Source of the DNA: Dryocola sp051307055
GTDB taxonomy: Bacteria; Pseudomonadota; Gammaproteobacteria; Enterobacterales; Enterobacteriaceae
Reading direction: 5' to 3'
NCBI RefSeq assembly: GCF_051307055.1
Contig: NZ_CP149994.1
Span: 3,844,001 to 3,908,000 of the forward strand
Length of the DNA: 64,000 nt
Shown: piece by piece, positions 1 to 8,877 of the stretch
How positions within the stretch are numbered: position 1 is the first letter of the stretch
Layout of the letters: each line of letters starts with the position of its first letter
Made by a program: the position numbers and the translations under genes
The notes under the pieces: generated by a model
Told to the model about the DNA's origin: nothing
The model's database searches: none
Seen by the model: only the letters and a program-made list of their open reading frames with translations

Positions 1-1409
1 GCCGAGATGTTCGCCAGAATCATGCACTCTTCGATGAGCTTGTGCGCATCGTTACGCACGGTTTGCTCGACGCGTTCAATACGACGTTCGGCGTTAAAGA
101 TAAACTTCGCTTCTTCGCTTTCGAACGAGATCCCGCCGCGCTGCGCGCGGGAAACTTCCAGCACCTTATAGAGGTTATGCAGCTCTTCAATATGCTTAAC
201 CAGCGGCGCATATTGCTCGCGCAGCTCCTGGTCGCCCTGCAGCATGTGCCACACTTTGGTGTAGGTCAGGCGCGCATGGGAGCTCATTACCGCTTCGTAG
301 AATTTCGAACCGGTGAGGCGGCCCGAGGCGGAGATGGTCATCTCGCAGACCATACACAGACGATCTACCTGCGGATTAAGCGAACAGAGGCCGTTAGAAA
401 GCACTTCCGGCAGCATCGGAATCACCTGCGACGGGAAGTAAACGGAGGTGCCGCGGTTGCGGGCTTCTTTATCCAGCGCGGTTGGCGGGCGAACGTAATA
501 GCTTACGTCAGCAATCGCCACCCACAGGCGCCAGCCGCCGCCGCGTTTTTTCTCGCAGAAGACGGCGTCATCAAAGTCGCGGGCGTCTTCCCCGTCGATG
601 GTAACGAGCGGCAAGTCGCGTAAATCCACGCGGCCCACTTTGGCATCTTCCGGCACTTCTTCTTTAAGCGTCGCCACCTGGGCTTCAACTTCTTGCGGCC
701 AGACATAAGGGATTTCATGGGTGCGCAGCGCCATATCAACGGCCATGCCGGTGCCCATATTATCGCCGAGCACCTCAACGATTTTACCCACCGCTTTGGT
801 ACGGCGGGTTGGGCGCTGGGTAAGCTCAACCACCACCACAAAGCCCATGCGCGCGCCCATCAGCTCTTCTGGCGGGATCAGAATATCGAAGCTCAGACGG
901 CTGTCGTCCGGCACCACAAAACCAATGCCGGCGTCGGTAAAGTAGCGGCCGACGATTTGCCCGGTTCTTGGCTCAAGCACGCGCACGATACGCGCTTCGC
1001 GGCGGCCTTTACGATCCGCGCCCAGCGGCTGCGCCAGCACGATATCGCCGTGCATGCACATTTTCATCTGCTCAGATGAAAGATAAAGGTCGTCTTTACG
1101 CCCTTCGACGCGCAGGAAGCCGAAGCCATCACGATGGCCGATAACTTTGCCCTTGAGCAAATCAAGGCGTTCTGGCAAGGCGTAGCACTGGCGGCGGGTA
1201 AAGACTAGCTGACCGTCGCGCTCCATGGCGCGCAGGCGGCGGCGCAGCGCTTCCAGCTGCTCTTCGCCGCTGATATTCAGCTCTTCTGCCAGTTCGTCAC
1301 GATTGGCAGGTTTTTCACGTTTTGAAAGATGGGCAAGAATAAATTCCCGGCTTGGGATCGGGTTTTCGTATTTTTCGGCTTCTCGTTCCTGAAAAGGATC
1401 TTTTGACAT
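1..1409 (-). CDS. rnr: Ribonuclease R, 5' part (C-terminal half outside window)
   Basis: Processive 3'-to-5' exoribonuclease that degrades structured RNA and takes part in rRNA/tmRNA quality control. About 469 codons are present; the gene runs off the left edge, so the end of the RNB domain, the S1 domain and the basic tail are not seen. The start is ATG at 1409 (MSKDPFQERE). An N-terminal winged-helix region is followed by cold-shock-like OB folds, and the RNB active-site motif DGEDARDFDDA with its clustered aspartates is intact. It lies 39 bp downstream of nsrR in the same direction, the usual nsrR-rnr arrangement. Confidence 0.97.
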   Translation of the reverse strand, partial: MSKDPFQEREAEKYENPIPSREFILAHLSKREKPANRDELAEELNISGEEQLEALRRRLRAMERDGQLVFTRRQCYALPERLDLLKGKVIGHRDGFGFLRVEGRKDDLYLSSEQMKMCMHGDIVLAQPLGADRKGRREARIVRVLEPRTGQIVGRYFTDAGIGFVVPDDSRLSFDILIPPEELMGARMGFVVVVELTQRPTRRTKAVGKIVEVLGDNMGTGMAVDMALRTHEIPYVWPQEVEAQVATLKEEVPEDAKVGRVDLRDLPLVTIDGEDARDFDDAVFCEKKRGGGWRLWVAIADVSYYVRPPTALDKEARNRGTSVYFPSQVIPMLPEVLSNGLCSLNPQVDRLCMVCEMTISASGRLTGSKFYEAVMSSHARLTYTKVWHMLQGDQELREQYAPLVKHIEELHNLYKVLEVSRAQRGGISFESEEAKFIFNAERRIERVEQTVRNDAHKLIEECMILANIS

Positions 1410-1448
1410 TGCGGTTCCTCCGAAGTCATCCGCGGATGGAGTTATGTG

Positions 1449-1874
1449 TTACTCCACCAGCAGTAATTTGTAGAGCGGTTGGTTTTGGTCCACCAAATCG
1501 GCCAGCGTGTGCCTGTCGAGCTCCAGAAGGAAGCTCTGCACCGCTTTGCCAAGAGCAAGCTTAAGGCGGCATGCGGGGGTTATATGACAAAACTCACTGC
1601 TACAGTTCACCAGGGACAGCGGCTCCAGCTCTCGCACCACATCTCCCACACGAATAGTATGGGCGGGTTTACCGAGGCGAATGCCGCCGTTTTTTCCGCG
1701 CACGGCGGTTACAAAGCCGGCGCGACTGAGCTGATTAATGATTTTCACCATATGGTTACGCGATACGCCATACACCTCTGTTACTTCAGAAATGCTGGTC
1801 ATCCTTCCTTCAGGCAAAGACGCCATATAAATCAAAGCACGTAAACCGTAATCAGTAAAACTCGTTAACTGCAC
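1449..1874 (-). CDS. nsrR: Nitric-oxide-sensing repressor NsrR
   Basis: Rrf2-family [Fe-S] repressor that senses NO and controls detoxification genes such as hmp. It has 141 residues, starting at the GTG at 1874 (MQLTSFTDYG), which has AGAGG five bases upstream; an in-frame extension to 2042 has no family similarity. The N-terminal wHTH contains the motif SRNHMVKIINQL. The three cluster cysteines are in NCSSEFCHITPAC, near residues 91-102. Length and sequence are as in E. coli NsrR. It is probably co-transcribed with rnr. Confidence 0.96.
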   Translation of the reverse strand: MQLTSFTDYGLRALIYMASLPEGRMTSISEVTEVYGVSRNHMVKIINQLSRAGFVTAVRGKNGGIRLGKPAHTIRVGDVVRELEPLSLVNCSSEFCHITPACRLKLALGKAVQSFLLELDRHTLADLVDQNQPLYKLLLVE

Positions 1875-2123
1875 ATCAACCTCTTGGGTGGGAGGGGGGA
1901 AACGCTTATTGCCGGTGTGGCGATATATTGATGATAAACCAGCCATATCTTTGGCGGCTAATTTATTTATATGGGGAAGGTAAAAAAGCGGCTTAAAACA
2001 ACGTTTACACCCATCAGCATTCGGGTTGTAGCCAGGCGGCAAGGAAGCTTATCCCGATGAGCTTACTTCGGTAAGTGATTCTGGTAACTGAGCGTCGCCA
2101 ACGCCGCTGCAGCCTGAAGGATA

Positions 2124-2148
2124 ATGGGGTGTGATGGTCACACCCCAT
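2124..2148 (-). terminator. Hairpin between purA and nsrR
   Basis: A perfect 11-bp inverted repeat (2124-2134 with 2138-2148, three-base loop) follows the purA stop codon. There is no U-run on the purA strand, so it may be an RNA-stabilising or processing hairpin instead of a true intrinsic terminator. Confidence 0.5.
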
Positions 2149-2155
2149 AGCAGGA

Positions 2156-3454
2156 TTACGCGTCGAACGGATCGCGCAGAATCATGGTTTCAGAACGGTC
2201 CGGACCGGTAGAGATGATATCTACAGGCACTTCGGTAAGTTCTTCAATACGTTTGATATAGTCAAGCGCTGCCTGCGGCAAGCCGCTGCGCTCTTTCACG
2301 CCGAAGGTCGTTTCGGACCAGCCCGGCATGGTTTCGTAGATTGGCTCGATGCCTTCCCAGTCATCCGCCGCCATTGGGGTGGTGGTGACTTCACGACCAT
2401 CCGGCATGCGGTAGCCGACGCAGAGTTTCACCTCTTTCAGGCCGTCCAGCACGTCCAGCTTGGTCAGGCAGAAGCCTGAGAGGGAGTTAATCTGCACCGC
2501 GCGGCGCACGGCAACCACGTCCAGCCAGCCGGTACGGCGGCGGCGACCGGTGGTCGCACCAAACTCGTTACCCTGTTTGCACAGGAACTCGCCGATGTCA
2601 TCAAACAGTTCGGTAGGGAATGGACCTGCGCCAACGCGAGTGGAGTAAGCCTTAATGATCCCCAGCACGTAATCCACATAGCGCGGGCCGAGGCCAGAAC
2701 CAGTTGCGACGCCGCCAGCGGTGGTGTTCGAGGAAGTGACGTACGGATAAGTGCCGTGATCGATATCCAGCAGGGTGCCCTGCGCTCCTTCGAACATCAC
2801 GAAGTCACCGCGTTTACGCGCCTGATCCAGCAGATCGGAGACGTCCACTACCATGCTGGTCAGGATGTCGGCGATAGCCATCACATCGTCCAGGACCTTC
2901 TGGTAGTCAACCGCTTCGACTTTATAGAAGTTAACCAGCTGGAAGTTATGGTATTCCATCACTTCTTTCAGCTTGTCTGCAAAGGTGGCTTTGTCGAACA
3001 GGTCGCCAACACGCAGGCCGCGACGGGCCACTTTGTCTTCATACGCAGGACCGATACCACGACCGGTGGTACCGATAGCTTTGGCGCCGCGCGCTTTTTC
3101 GCGAGCAACATCCAGAGCCACATGGTAATCGAGGATCAGCGGGCACGCTTCAGACAGCAGCAGACGCTCACGTACTGGAAGACCGCGATCTTCCAGACCT
3201 TTCATCTCTTTCATCAGCGCTGCAGGAGACAGCACAACGCCGTTACCAATGATGCTGGTGACGTTATCGCGAAGAATGCCTGATGGAATAAGATGGAGGA
3301 CGGTTTTTTCACCGTTGATTACGAGAGTATGGCCTGCGTTGTGACCGCCCTGGTAGCGCACAACATATTTAGCCCGTTCAGTCAGAAGATCGACGATCTT
3401 TCCTTTACCTTCGTCACCCCATTGGGTGCCCAGTACGACGACGTTGTTACCCAT
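2156..3454 (-). CDS. purA: Adenylosuccinate synthetase
   Basis: Catalyses GTP-dependent condensation of IMP with aspartate, the first committed step from IMP to AMP, in the cytosol. The protein has 432 residues, the E. coli length. The N-terminal P-loop-like GDEGKGK with the catalytic Asp, and GHNAGHT with the catalytic His, are near residues 12-42. It is separated from the yjeT-hflCKX genes by about 100 bp with no obvious shared promoter, so it may have its own transcription start as well as read-through from hfl. Confidence 0.98.
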   Translation of the reverse strand: MGNNVVVLGTQWGDEGKGKIVDLLTERAKYVVRYQGGHNAGHTLVINGEKTVLHLIPSGILRDNVTSIIGNGVVLSPAALMKEMKGLEDRGLPVRERLLLSEACPLILDYHVALDVAREKARGAKAIGTTGRGIGPAYEDKVARRGLRVGDLFDKATFADKLKEVMEYHNFQLVNFYKVEAVDYQKVLDDVMAIADILTSMVVDVSDLLDQARKRGDFVMFEGAQGTLLDIDHGTYPYVTSSNTTAGGVATGSGLGPRYVDYVLGIIKAYSTRVGAGPFPTELFDDIGEFLCKQGNEFGATTGRRRRTGWLDVVAVRRAVQINSLSGFCLTKLDVLDGLKEVKLCVGYRMPDGREVTTTPMAADDWEGIEPIYETMPGWSETTFGVKERSGLPQAALDYIKRIEELTEVPVDIISTGPDRSETMILRDPFDA

Positions 3455-3556
3455 TTTTCAAAATCACCGTTTGCTTAAAAAAGGATTCTACCATCGGTTT
3501 CCCCGATGATCAGCCCTTTTAGTCTACAAAATGGTAATCGGCCGCCTGAATCTTAT

Positions 3557-3754
3557 TCAGCCCGCCGCGCGACTCAACATATAGTAGATAACGACGCCTG
3601 CCACCACTAGTCCGCCGCCAAAGCGGCGTAGCGTATTGTCTGGCAGTTGCGTCATCGCGGCGATCATGCGGCGCCACATACGCGGATAAAGCATCGGACC
3701 CAGGCCTTCGAGCACCAGAACGAGCGCCAGCGCTATCCAGATTGTAGAGTTCAT
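3557..3754 (-). CDS. yjeT: DUF2065 inner-membrane protein YjeT
   Basis: Small 65-residue protein with two predicted membrane helices (about residues 4-22 and 46-62) joined by a basic loop. It follows hflC, as in E. coli, and is probably the last gene of the hfq-hflXKC transcript. No biochemical role can be read from the sequence. Confidence 0.9.
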   Translation of the reverse strand: MNSTIWIALALVLVLEGLGPMLYPRMWRRMIAAMTQLPDNTLRRFGGGLVVAGVVIYYMLSRAAG

Positions 3755-3820
3755 AGCATTCCCTGAAGCGGATAAAAAAAGAGCCGGACAAACCGGCTCT
3801 TGATTAAGTTGCTGACGAAG

Positions 3821-4825
3821 CTAGCGTGAGCTGTTCGCAGGCGTTTTCATGTAGCGGAAGAAATCGTTGTCCGGGCTAAGCACCATCACGTCCTGACCGG
3901 ACTTGAAGCTTGCTTCATAGGCGCGCAGGCTACGGATAAAGGCATAGAAGTCGGGATCCTGGCTGAATGCATCCGCAAAGAGTTTAGCCGCTTGCGCATC
4001 GCCTTCACCACGGCTGATACGCCCCTGACGCTCGGCTTCTGCCAGAGTACGGGTGACTTCGTAATCGGCGGTCGCACGCAGCTTCTCAGCTTCTTCCTGA
4101 CCCTGTGAACGGTGGCGACGGGCTACCGCTTCACGCTCGGCGCGCATACGGTTGTAGATAGCTTCGGATACTTCAGCAGGCAGGTTGATCTGCTTGATGC
4201 GCACGTCCACTACTTCGATACCCAACGCCGCCATACTGTTCGGGTTGACGACCGCGACCTTACCCTGCGTTTCTTTGGTAATACGCGCTGCCGCAGAAGC
4301 GATGGCATCGTCTGCTGCCGGCGTTGCCACTTCATCGTCTGTGCCCGCAGAACCAGAGTTCAGCGCGTCACGGACATCCAGCGTCAAACGACCGCGGGAA
4401 TCGGTCACGATATCTTTCACATCCAGACGACCAATTTCCGAGCGCAGGCGGTCGCTGAATTTACGTTTCAACAGCACTTCCGCCTGAGAGACGTCGCCAC
4501 CACCGGTTGCCAGGTAGTAGCGGCTAAAGTCGCTGATACGCCATTTGATGTAGGAGTCGACAATCAGATCTTTTTTCTCTTTGGTTACAAAGCGATCTGC
4601 CTGGTTATCCATAGTCTGAATACGGGCATCAAGCGTTTTAACCGACTCGATAAACGGCACTTTGAAATGCAGGCCCGGCTCGTAAACCACAGGCTTGTTC
4701 TCATCATCACGCAGCACTTTACCAAAGCGTAATGTGATCCCTCGCTCCCCTTCGTGTACCACGAAGATCGAGGTGAACAGCACCACCAGCACGATGATAA
4801 TTAAAGCAATGACTGACTTACGCAT
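3821..4825 (-). CDS. hflC: FtsH modulator HflC
   Basis: Membrane-anchored SPFH/prohibitin-family protein. With HflK it forms the large periplasmic cage that surrounds and restrains the FtsH protease. It has 334 residues, a single N-terminal membrane anchor (about 4-24), an SPFH domain and a long C-terminal helical region rich in Glu/Arg/Ala. It starts 2 bp after the hflK stop codon, which suggests translational coupling. Confidence 0.97.
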   Translation of the reverse strand: MRKSVIALIIIVLVVLFTSIFVVHEGERGITLRFGKVLRDDENKPVVYEPGLHFKVPFIESVKTLDARIQTMDNQADRFVTKEKKDLIVDSYIKWRISDFSRYYLATGGGDVSQAEVLLKRKFSDRLRSEIGRLDVKDIVTDSRGRLTLDVRDALNSGSAGTDDEVATPAADDAIASAAARITKETQGKVAVVNPNSMAALGIEVVDVRIKQINLPAEVSEAIYNRMRAEREAVARRHRSQGQEEAEKLRATADYEVTRTLAEAERQGRISRGEGDAQAAKLFADAFSQDPDFYAFIRSLRAYEASFKSGQDVMVLSPDNDFFRYMKTPANSSR

Positions 4826-4827
4826 CG

Positions 4828-6084
4828 TTATTCACTCCCTACGCGCTGGTTATCAGTGCGCTGTGCGTCCGCACGACGCTGATCCATGATATCGCCTCTG
4901 TTGGTCGAGGACGAAGTGCTGGCGCTGCCGCTGGCTGAGCTGGACGCTGGCGGCAGGCGCAGTAAGTTGTTTGCACCGCTTTTATCGCTCCCGGCGGCAG
5001 GCTGCGCTCCCCCTTTGAGCATCTGATCGAGCGGCAGCACCATCAGGTTGCCACCTTTATCGTTGACCAGCACTTTACGGGTTTGGCTAAGCACTTTTTC
5101 CATGGTTTCGATATACATACGTTCACGGGTGATTTCTGGCGCAGCTTTATATTCTGGCAGCAGCTTCGCAAAGCGAGCGACTTCACCCTGCGCTTCTAAC
5201 ACGGTCTGTGTCTTATAGGCACGCGCTTCTTCGAGAATACGCTGCGCCTGACCGTTAGCACGCGGCTGAACTTCGTTGGTGTAGGCTTCAGCTTCTCGAA
5301 TGTATTGCTGTTCGTTTTCACGCGCGGAAATTGCATCATCAAACGCCGCCTTCACCTCTTCCGGCGGACGGGCTGCCTGGAAGTTGACGTCAAGCAGGGT
5401 AATACCCATGTTGTACGGGCGAATGGTCTCTTCCAGTTCGCGCTGGGTATCGTTACGAATAATGGTACGACCCTCAGTAAGGATCTTATCCATGGTGTAT
5501 TTGCCGATTACGCCACGCAGGGCGCTGTCGGTTGCCTGGCGCAGGCTGTCGTCCGCGCTGGTCACGCTGTACAGGTATCTTTGCGGATCGGTTACGCGGT
5601 ACTGCACGTTCATTTCAACGCGTACGACGTTTTCATCAGAGGTCAGCATTACGCCAGAAGCGGCAAGTTCACGCACGGATTCCACGTTAACTGCGCGCAC
5701 GCTGTCAATGAAGGTCGGTTTCCAGTTCAGGCCAGGCTCAACCAGATGGCTGAACTTACCAAAACGCGTCACAACGCCGCGTTCGGCTTCTTTAATGGTA
5801 TAGAACCCGGTGGCTGCCCAAATAATGACCGCAGCGACAGCGACAATGCCCACCACGCGACCACCAATATGTGGACGCGGAGTCTGAGAAGAACCGCCGC
5901 CGGTACCGCCGCTTTTACCGCCGCCTAAGCCACCAAGTTTTTTACTTAACTTACGGAAGATATCATCCAGATCAGGGGGTCCCTGATCGCGCCCTCCTTT
6001 GTTACCCCCAGAGTCGCCGCCAGGTTTGCTGCTTCCCCACGGGTCGCGGTCCTGTCCGTTATTACCGGGCTGATTCCACGCCAT
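4828..6084 (-). CDS. hflK: FtsH modulator HflK
   Basis: Partner of HflC in the HflKC complex controlling FtsH. The start chosen is ATG at 6084 (MAWNQPGNNG), because the family begins with this Gly/Asn/Asp-rich cytoplasmic segment; an extension to 6165 would overlap hflX. This gives 419 residues with a Gly-rich N-terminus (1-75), one membrane helix (about 77-97) and an SPFH domain. The C-terminus is Ser/Thr-rich. Order hflX-hflK-hflC-yjeT is as in E. coli. Confidence 0.97.
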   Translation of the reverse strand: MAWNQPGNNGQDRDPWGSSKPGGDSGGNKGGRDQGPPDLDDIFRKLSKKLGGLGGGKSGGTGGGSSQTPRPHIGGRVVGIVAVAAVIIWAATGFYTIKEAERGVVTRFGKFSHLVEPGLNWKPTFIDSVRAVNVESVRELAASGVMLTSDENVVRVEMNVQYRVTDPQRYLYSVTSADDSLRQATDSALRGVIGKYTMDKILTEGRTIIRNDTQRELEETIRPYNMGITLLDVNFQAARPPEEVKAAFDDAISARENEQQYIREAEAYTNEVQPRANGQAQRILEEARAYKTQTVLEAQGEVARFAKLLPEYKAAPEITRERMYIETMEKVLSQTRKVLVNDKGGNLMVLPLDQMLKGGAQPAAGSDKSGANNLLRLPPASSSASGSASTSSSTNRGDIMDQRRADAQRTDNQRVGSE

Positions 6085-6157
6085 GTTTATGCTCCATATT
6101 TGTTGTGCGGTGATATCCCCCGTAGGGGAAAAAGTCTTCAGGACAAACGCGCGCCGG

Positions 6158-7438
6158 TCAAACAATGTAATCCATCAGTGCCGGTTCTTGTTTACAGAGG
6201 CGACGCCAGTCGACGATGGGCATACGAACCTGTAAGCCAACGCTGCCGTCATCCTCCATCCACTCTTTTTCTATTGCCTGAAGCTGATAAAACCGGCTCC
6301 GAAGTCGCCCAGCCTGGGGGGGTAAGCACAACGTATGCTGCGCAATTTCACCAGATAAACGTTCAGTCAAAGCCTGGAAAAGCAGTGGAATACCGGCACC
6401 CGTCCGGGCTGAAAGCCAGACGCGTATCGGTACATTTTCATCGTTCCTGTCGATACGCGGCTCAAACTCGTCCAGCGCATCGATTTTATTCATAACCAGC
6501 AGGACGGGAATGTCATCGGCCTCGATCTCTTCTAAAACGGTATCGACCGCGGCGATGTTCTCCTGAATCCTGAGATCCGACGCATCAATCACGTGTAATA
6601 GCAGCGTGGCCTGACGGGTCTCCTGCAAGGTTGCTTTAAACGCCGCCACAAGGTCATGAGGCAGATGCCGAATAAAGCCCACCGTATCTGCCAGCACGGT
6701 TTCCCCTACGTCTGCAACGTCGATACGACGCAGCGTAGGATCGAGCGTGGCGAACAGCTGATCTGCGGCATACACTTCAGCCGCGGTAATTTGGTTAAAG
6801 AGGGTGGATTTACCGGCGTTGGTGTAGCCCACCAGCGAGACTGTCGGCACATCGGCCTTCGCACGCGAGCGCCGCCCTTGTTCGCGTTGTTTTTCAACTC
6901 GTTCTAAGCGTCCAAGGATCTGCATGATACGGTTACGCAGCAGTCGGCGGTCCGTTTCAAGCTGCGTTTCGCCAGGACCGCGTAAACCGATGCCACCTTT
7001 TTGACGCTCAAGGTGGGTCCAGCCGCGGACCAGTCGCGTTGCCAGATGGCGCAACTGTGCCAGCTCAACCTGCAGCTTACCCTCGTGGGTACGCGCACGC
7101 TGGGCGAAAATATCTAAAATAAGCCCCGTTCTGTCGATAACCCGACACGCGCACAGGGCTTCAAGGTTACGTTCTTGCGCCGGAGATAATGCATGATCGA
7201 ACAGCACGACCGAGGCCCCAGTGGCTTTAACTGCATCGGCGATTTCTACGGCTTTGCCTTCACCAACAAAATACTTTGGATGCGGCGCTTTGCGGCTACC
7301 GGTAACCACCTGCAGCGCTTCGACGCCGGCTGAAGAGACCAGGGATTCAAACTCCGCCAGGTCCTCCATGTCTTTGTCTTGCGAAAAATAGATGTGTACC
7401 AGTACCGCCTGCTCACCTGCGTCATAACGGTCAAACAA
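6158..7438 (-). CDS. hflX: Ribosome-splitting GTPase HflX
   Basis: Obg-type GTPase that splits stalled or heat-damaged 70S ribosomes. It has 426 residues: an N-terminal HflX domain, a coiled coil before the G domain, then G1 GYTNAGKST, G3 DTVGF and G4 MNKID. It lies between hfq and hflK in the hfq operon. Confidence 0.97.
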   Translation of the reverse strand: MFDRYDAGEQAVLVHIYFSQDKDMEDLAEFESLVSSAGVEALQVVTGSRKAPHPKYFVGEGKAVEIADAVKATGASVVLFDHALSPAQERNLEALCACRVIDRTGLILDIFAQRARTHEGKLQVELAQLRHLATRLVRGWTHLERQKGGIGLRGPGETQLETDRRLLRNRIMQILGRLERVEKQREQGRRSRAKADVPTVSLVGYTNAGKSTLFNQITAAEVYAADQLFATLDPTLRRIDVADVGETVLADTVGFIRHLPHDLVAAFKATLQETRQATLLLHVIDASDLRIQENIAAVDTVLEEIEADDIPVLLVMNKIDALDEFEPRIDRNDENVPIRVWLSARTGAGIPLLFQALTERLSGEIAQHTLCLPPQAGRLRSRFYQLQAIEKEWMEDDGSVGLQVRMPIVDWRRLCKQEPALMDYIV

Positions 7439-7512
7439 ACGTATAACCTCTCAAAAAGACCAGCGGGGAACGCAGCTTTCCTGGTTCCCCGATCTGGAAA
7501 ACAACAAATGCC

Positions 7513-7827
7513 TTATTCGGCGTCTTCGCTGTCTTGTTGTGGCGCAGAACCAGAACTCTGCGCGCTTCCACCATGGTGGTAGCTGCCGGAACCGCTAGTA
7601 CCCGTGTTATTACTGTGATGAGATACCGGACGAGACGGAACAACAGTTGAAATCGCGTGCTTATAGACCATCTGGCTGACCGTGTTTTTCAACAGGATCA
7701 CAAACTGATCGAAAGACTCAATCTGACCTTGCAGCTTAATACCATTCACCAAATAAATAGAAACTGGAACACGTTCCCGACGCAATGCGTTCAGGAACGG
7801 ATCTTGTAATGATTGCCCCTTAGCCAT
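7513..7827 (-). CDS. hfq: RNA chaperone Hfq
   Basis: Hexameric Sm-like protein that anneals small RNAs to mRNAs. It has 104 residues. The Sm core (1-66) is essentially the E. coli sequence, with the proximal-face Gln8/Asp9 region, NGIKLQG (Sm1) and YKHAIST (Sm2). The tail is Ser/Gly/His-rich and ends in acidic residues. It lies between miaA and hflX. Confidence 0.98.
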   Translation of the reverse strand: MAKGQSLQDPFLNALRRERVPVSIYLVNGIKLQGQIESFDQFVILLKNTVSQMVYKHAISTVVPSRPVSHHSNNTGTSGSGSYHHGGSAQSSGSAPQQDSEDAE

Positions 7828-7929
7828 TCTATCTTTTCCTTATATGCTTGTTGTTTGTAACTCAAGAACCCTGAGGCTCTGAAAAACTGCGTAAAAATTT
7901 GCGCACGATATCGATTCAATTGTACACAT

Positions 7930-8877
7930 TCATTGGTGCTTCGCACTAACAACCTGTAATACTTCATCGCGGGCCAGTTCAGGGTTTTCGCTGTCTAACC
8001 AGTGAACATCTTCCCAGCCTCGCAACCAGGTCATCTGGCGTTTAGCCAATTGTCTCGTCGCGCAAATACCTCGATAAACCATTTCCTCATGTGATACTTC
8101 ACCCGCCAGATAAGACCACATCTGCCGGTAACCCACACAACGAATGGAAGGCATCTCCGTATGCAAATCTCCGCGGGCAAAAAGAGCCCGCACTTCTGCT
8201 TCAAAACCTGAAGCTAACATCTGATGAAAACGCTGCTCAATGCGCTGATGGAGCAGTTCACGGCTCGCCGGGGCGATGGCGAACTGATGCACCTGGTAAG
8301 GCAGAGCTTCTCCTGACGTTTGCGTCAGTTCCGTTAAAGTTTTACCCGAAATGAAAAAAACTTCCAGTGCCCGGGAAAGCCTTTGCGGATCGTTAGGATG
8401 AATCCTTGCCCCGGCAACCGGGTCGACCTCAACCAGTTGACGATGCAGCGCATCCCATCCCTGCTCTGCTGCCTGTTGTTCAATCCTCGCGCGCACGTCC
8501 GGATCGGCCGCTGGTAACGGTGAAAGCCCTTCTAACAACGCCTTGAAGTAGAGCATCGTTCCCCCGACTAACAAGGGGATACGCCCGCTGCGGGTAATTT
8601 CAGCCATCTGTGCCAGCGCATCGCGACGAAAATCCGCGGCTGAATATGCCTGTGCCGGATCGAGAATATCAAGTAACCGGTGCGGTGCCTGGGCGAGTTC
8701 TTCCGCCGTCGGCTTCGCCGTTCCGATGTCCATCCCTTGATAGATAAGGGCCGAATCGACGCTTATCAACTCTACCGGCAACGATTTACGCAAATTAATG
8801 GCTAATGCCGTCTTACCTGAGGCCGTCGGCCCCATCAAAAAAATCGCCTTTGGCAGGCTTTTGCTTACTTCAGTCAT
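7930..8877 (-). CDS. miaA: tRNA dimethylallyltransferase
   Basis: Transfers dimethylallyl to N6 of A37 in tRNAs reading UNN codons. It has 315 residues with P-loop GPTASGKT near residue 17 and the family's substrate-binding segment around residues 160-200. It overlaps the end of mutL by 8 bp, as in E. coli, which suggests coupled translation. Confidence 0.97.
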   Translation of the reverse strand: MTEVSKSLPKAIFLMGPTASGKTALAINLRKSLPVELISVDSALIYQGMDIGTAKPTAEELAQAPHRLLDILDPAQAYSAADFRRDALAQMAEITRSGRIPLLVGGTMLYFKALLEGLSPLPAADPDVRARIEQQAAEQGWDALHRQLVEVDPVAGARIHPNDPQRLSRALEVFFISGKTLTELTQTSGEALPYQVHQFAIAPASRELLHQRIEQRFHQMLASGFEAEVRALFARGDLHTEMPSIRCVGYRQMWSYLAGEVSHEEMVYRGICATRQLAKRQMTWLRGWEDVHWLDSENPELARDEVLQVVSAKHQ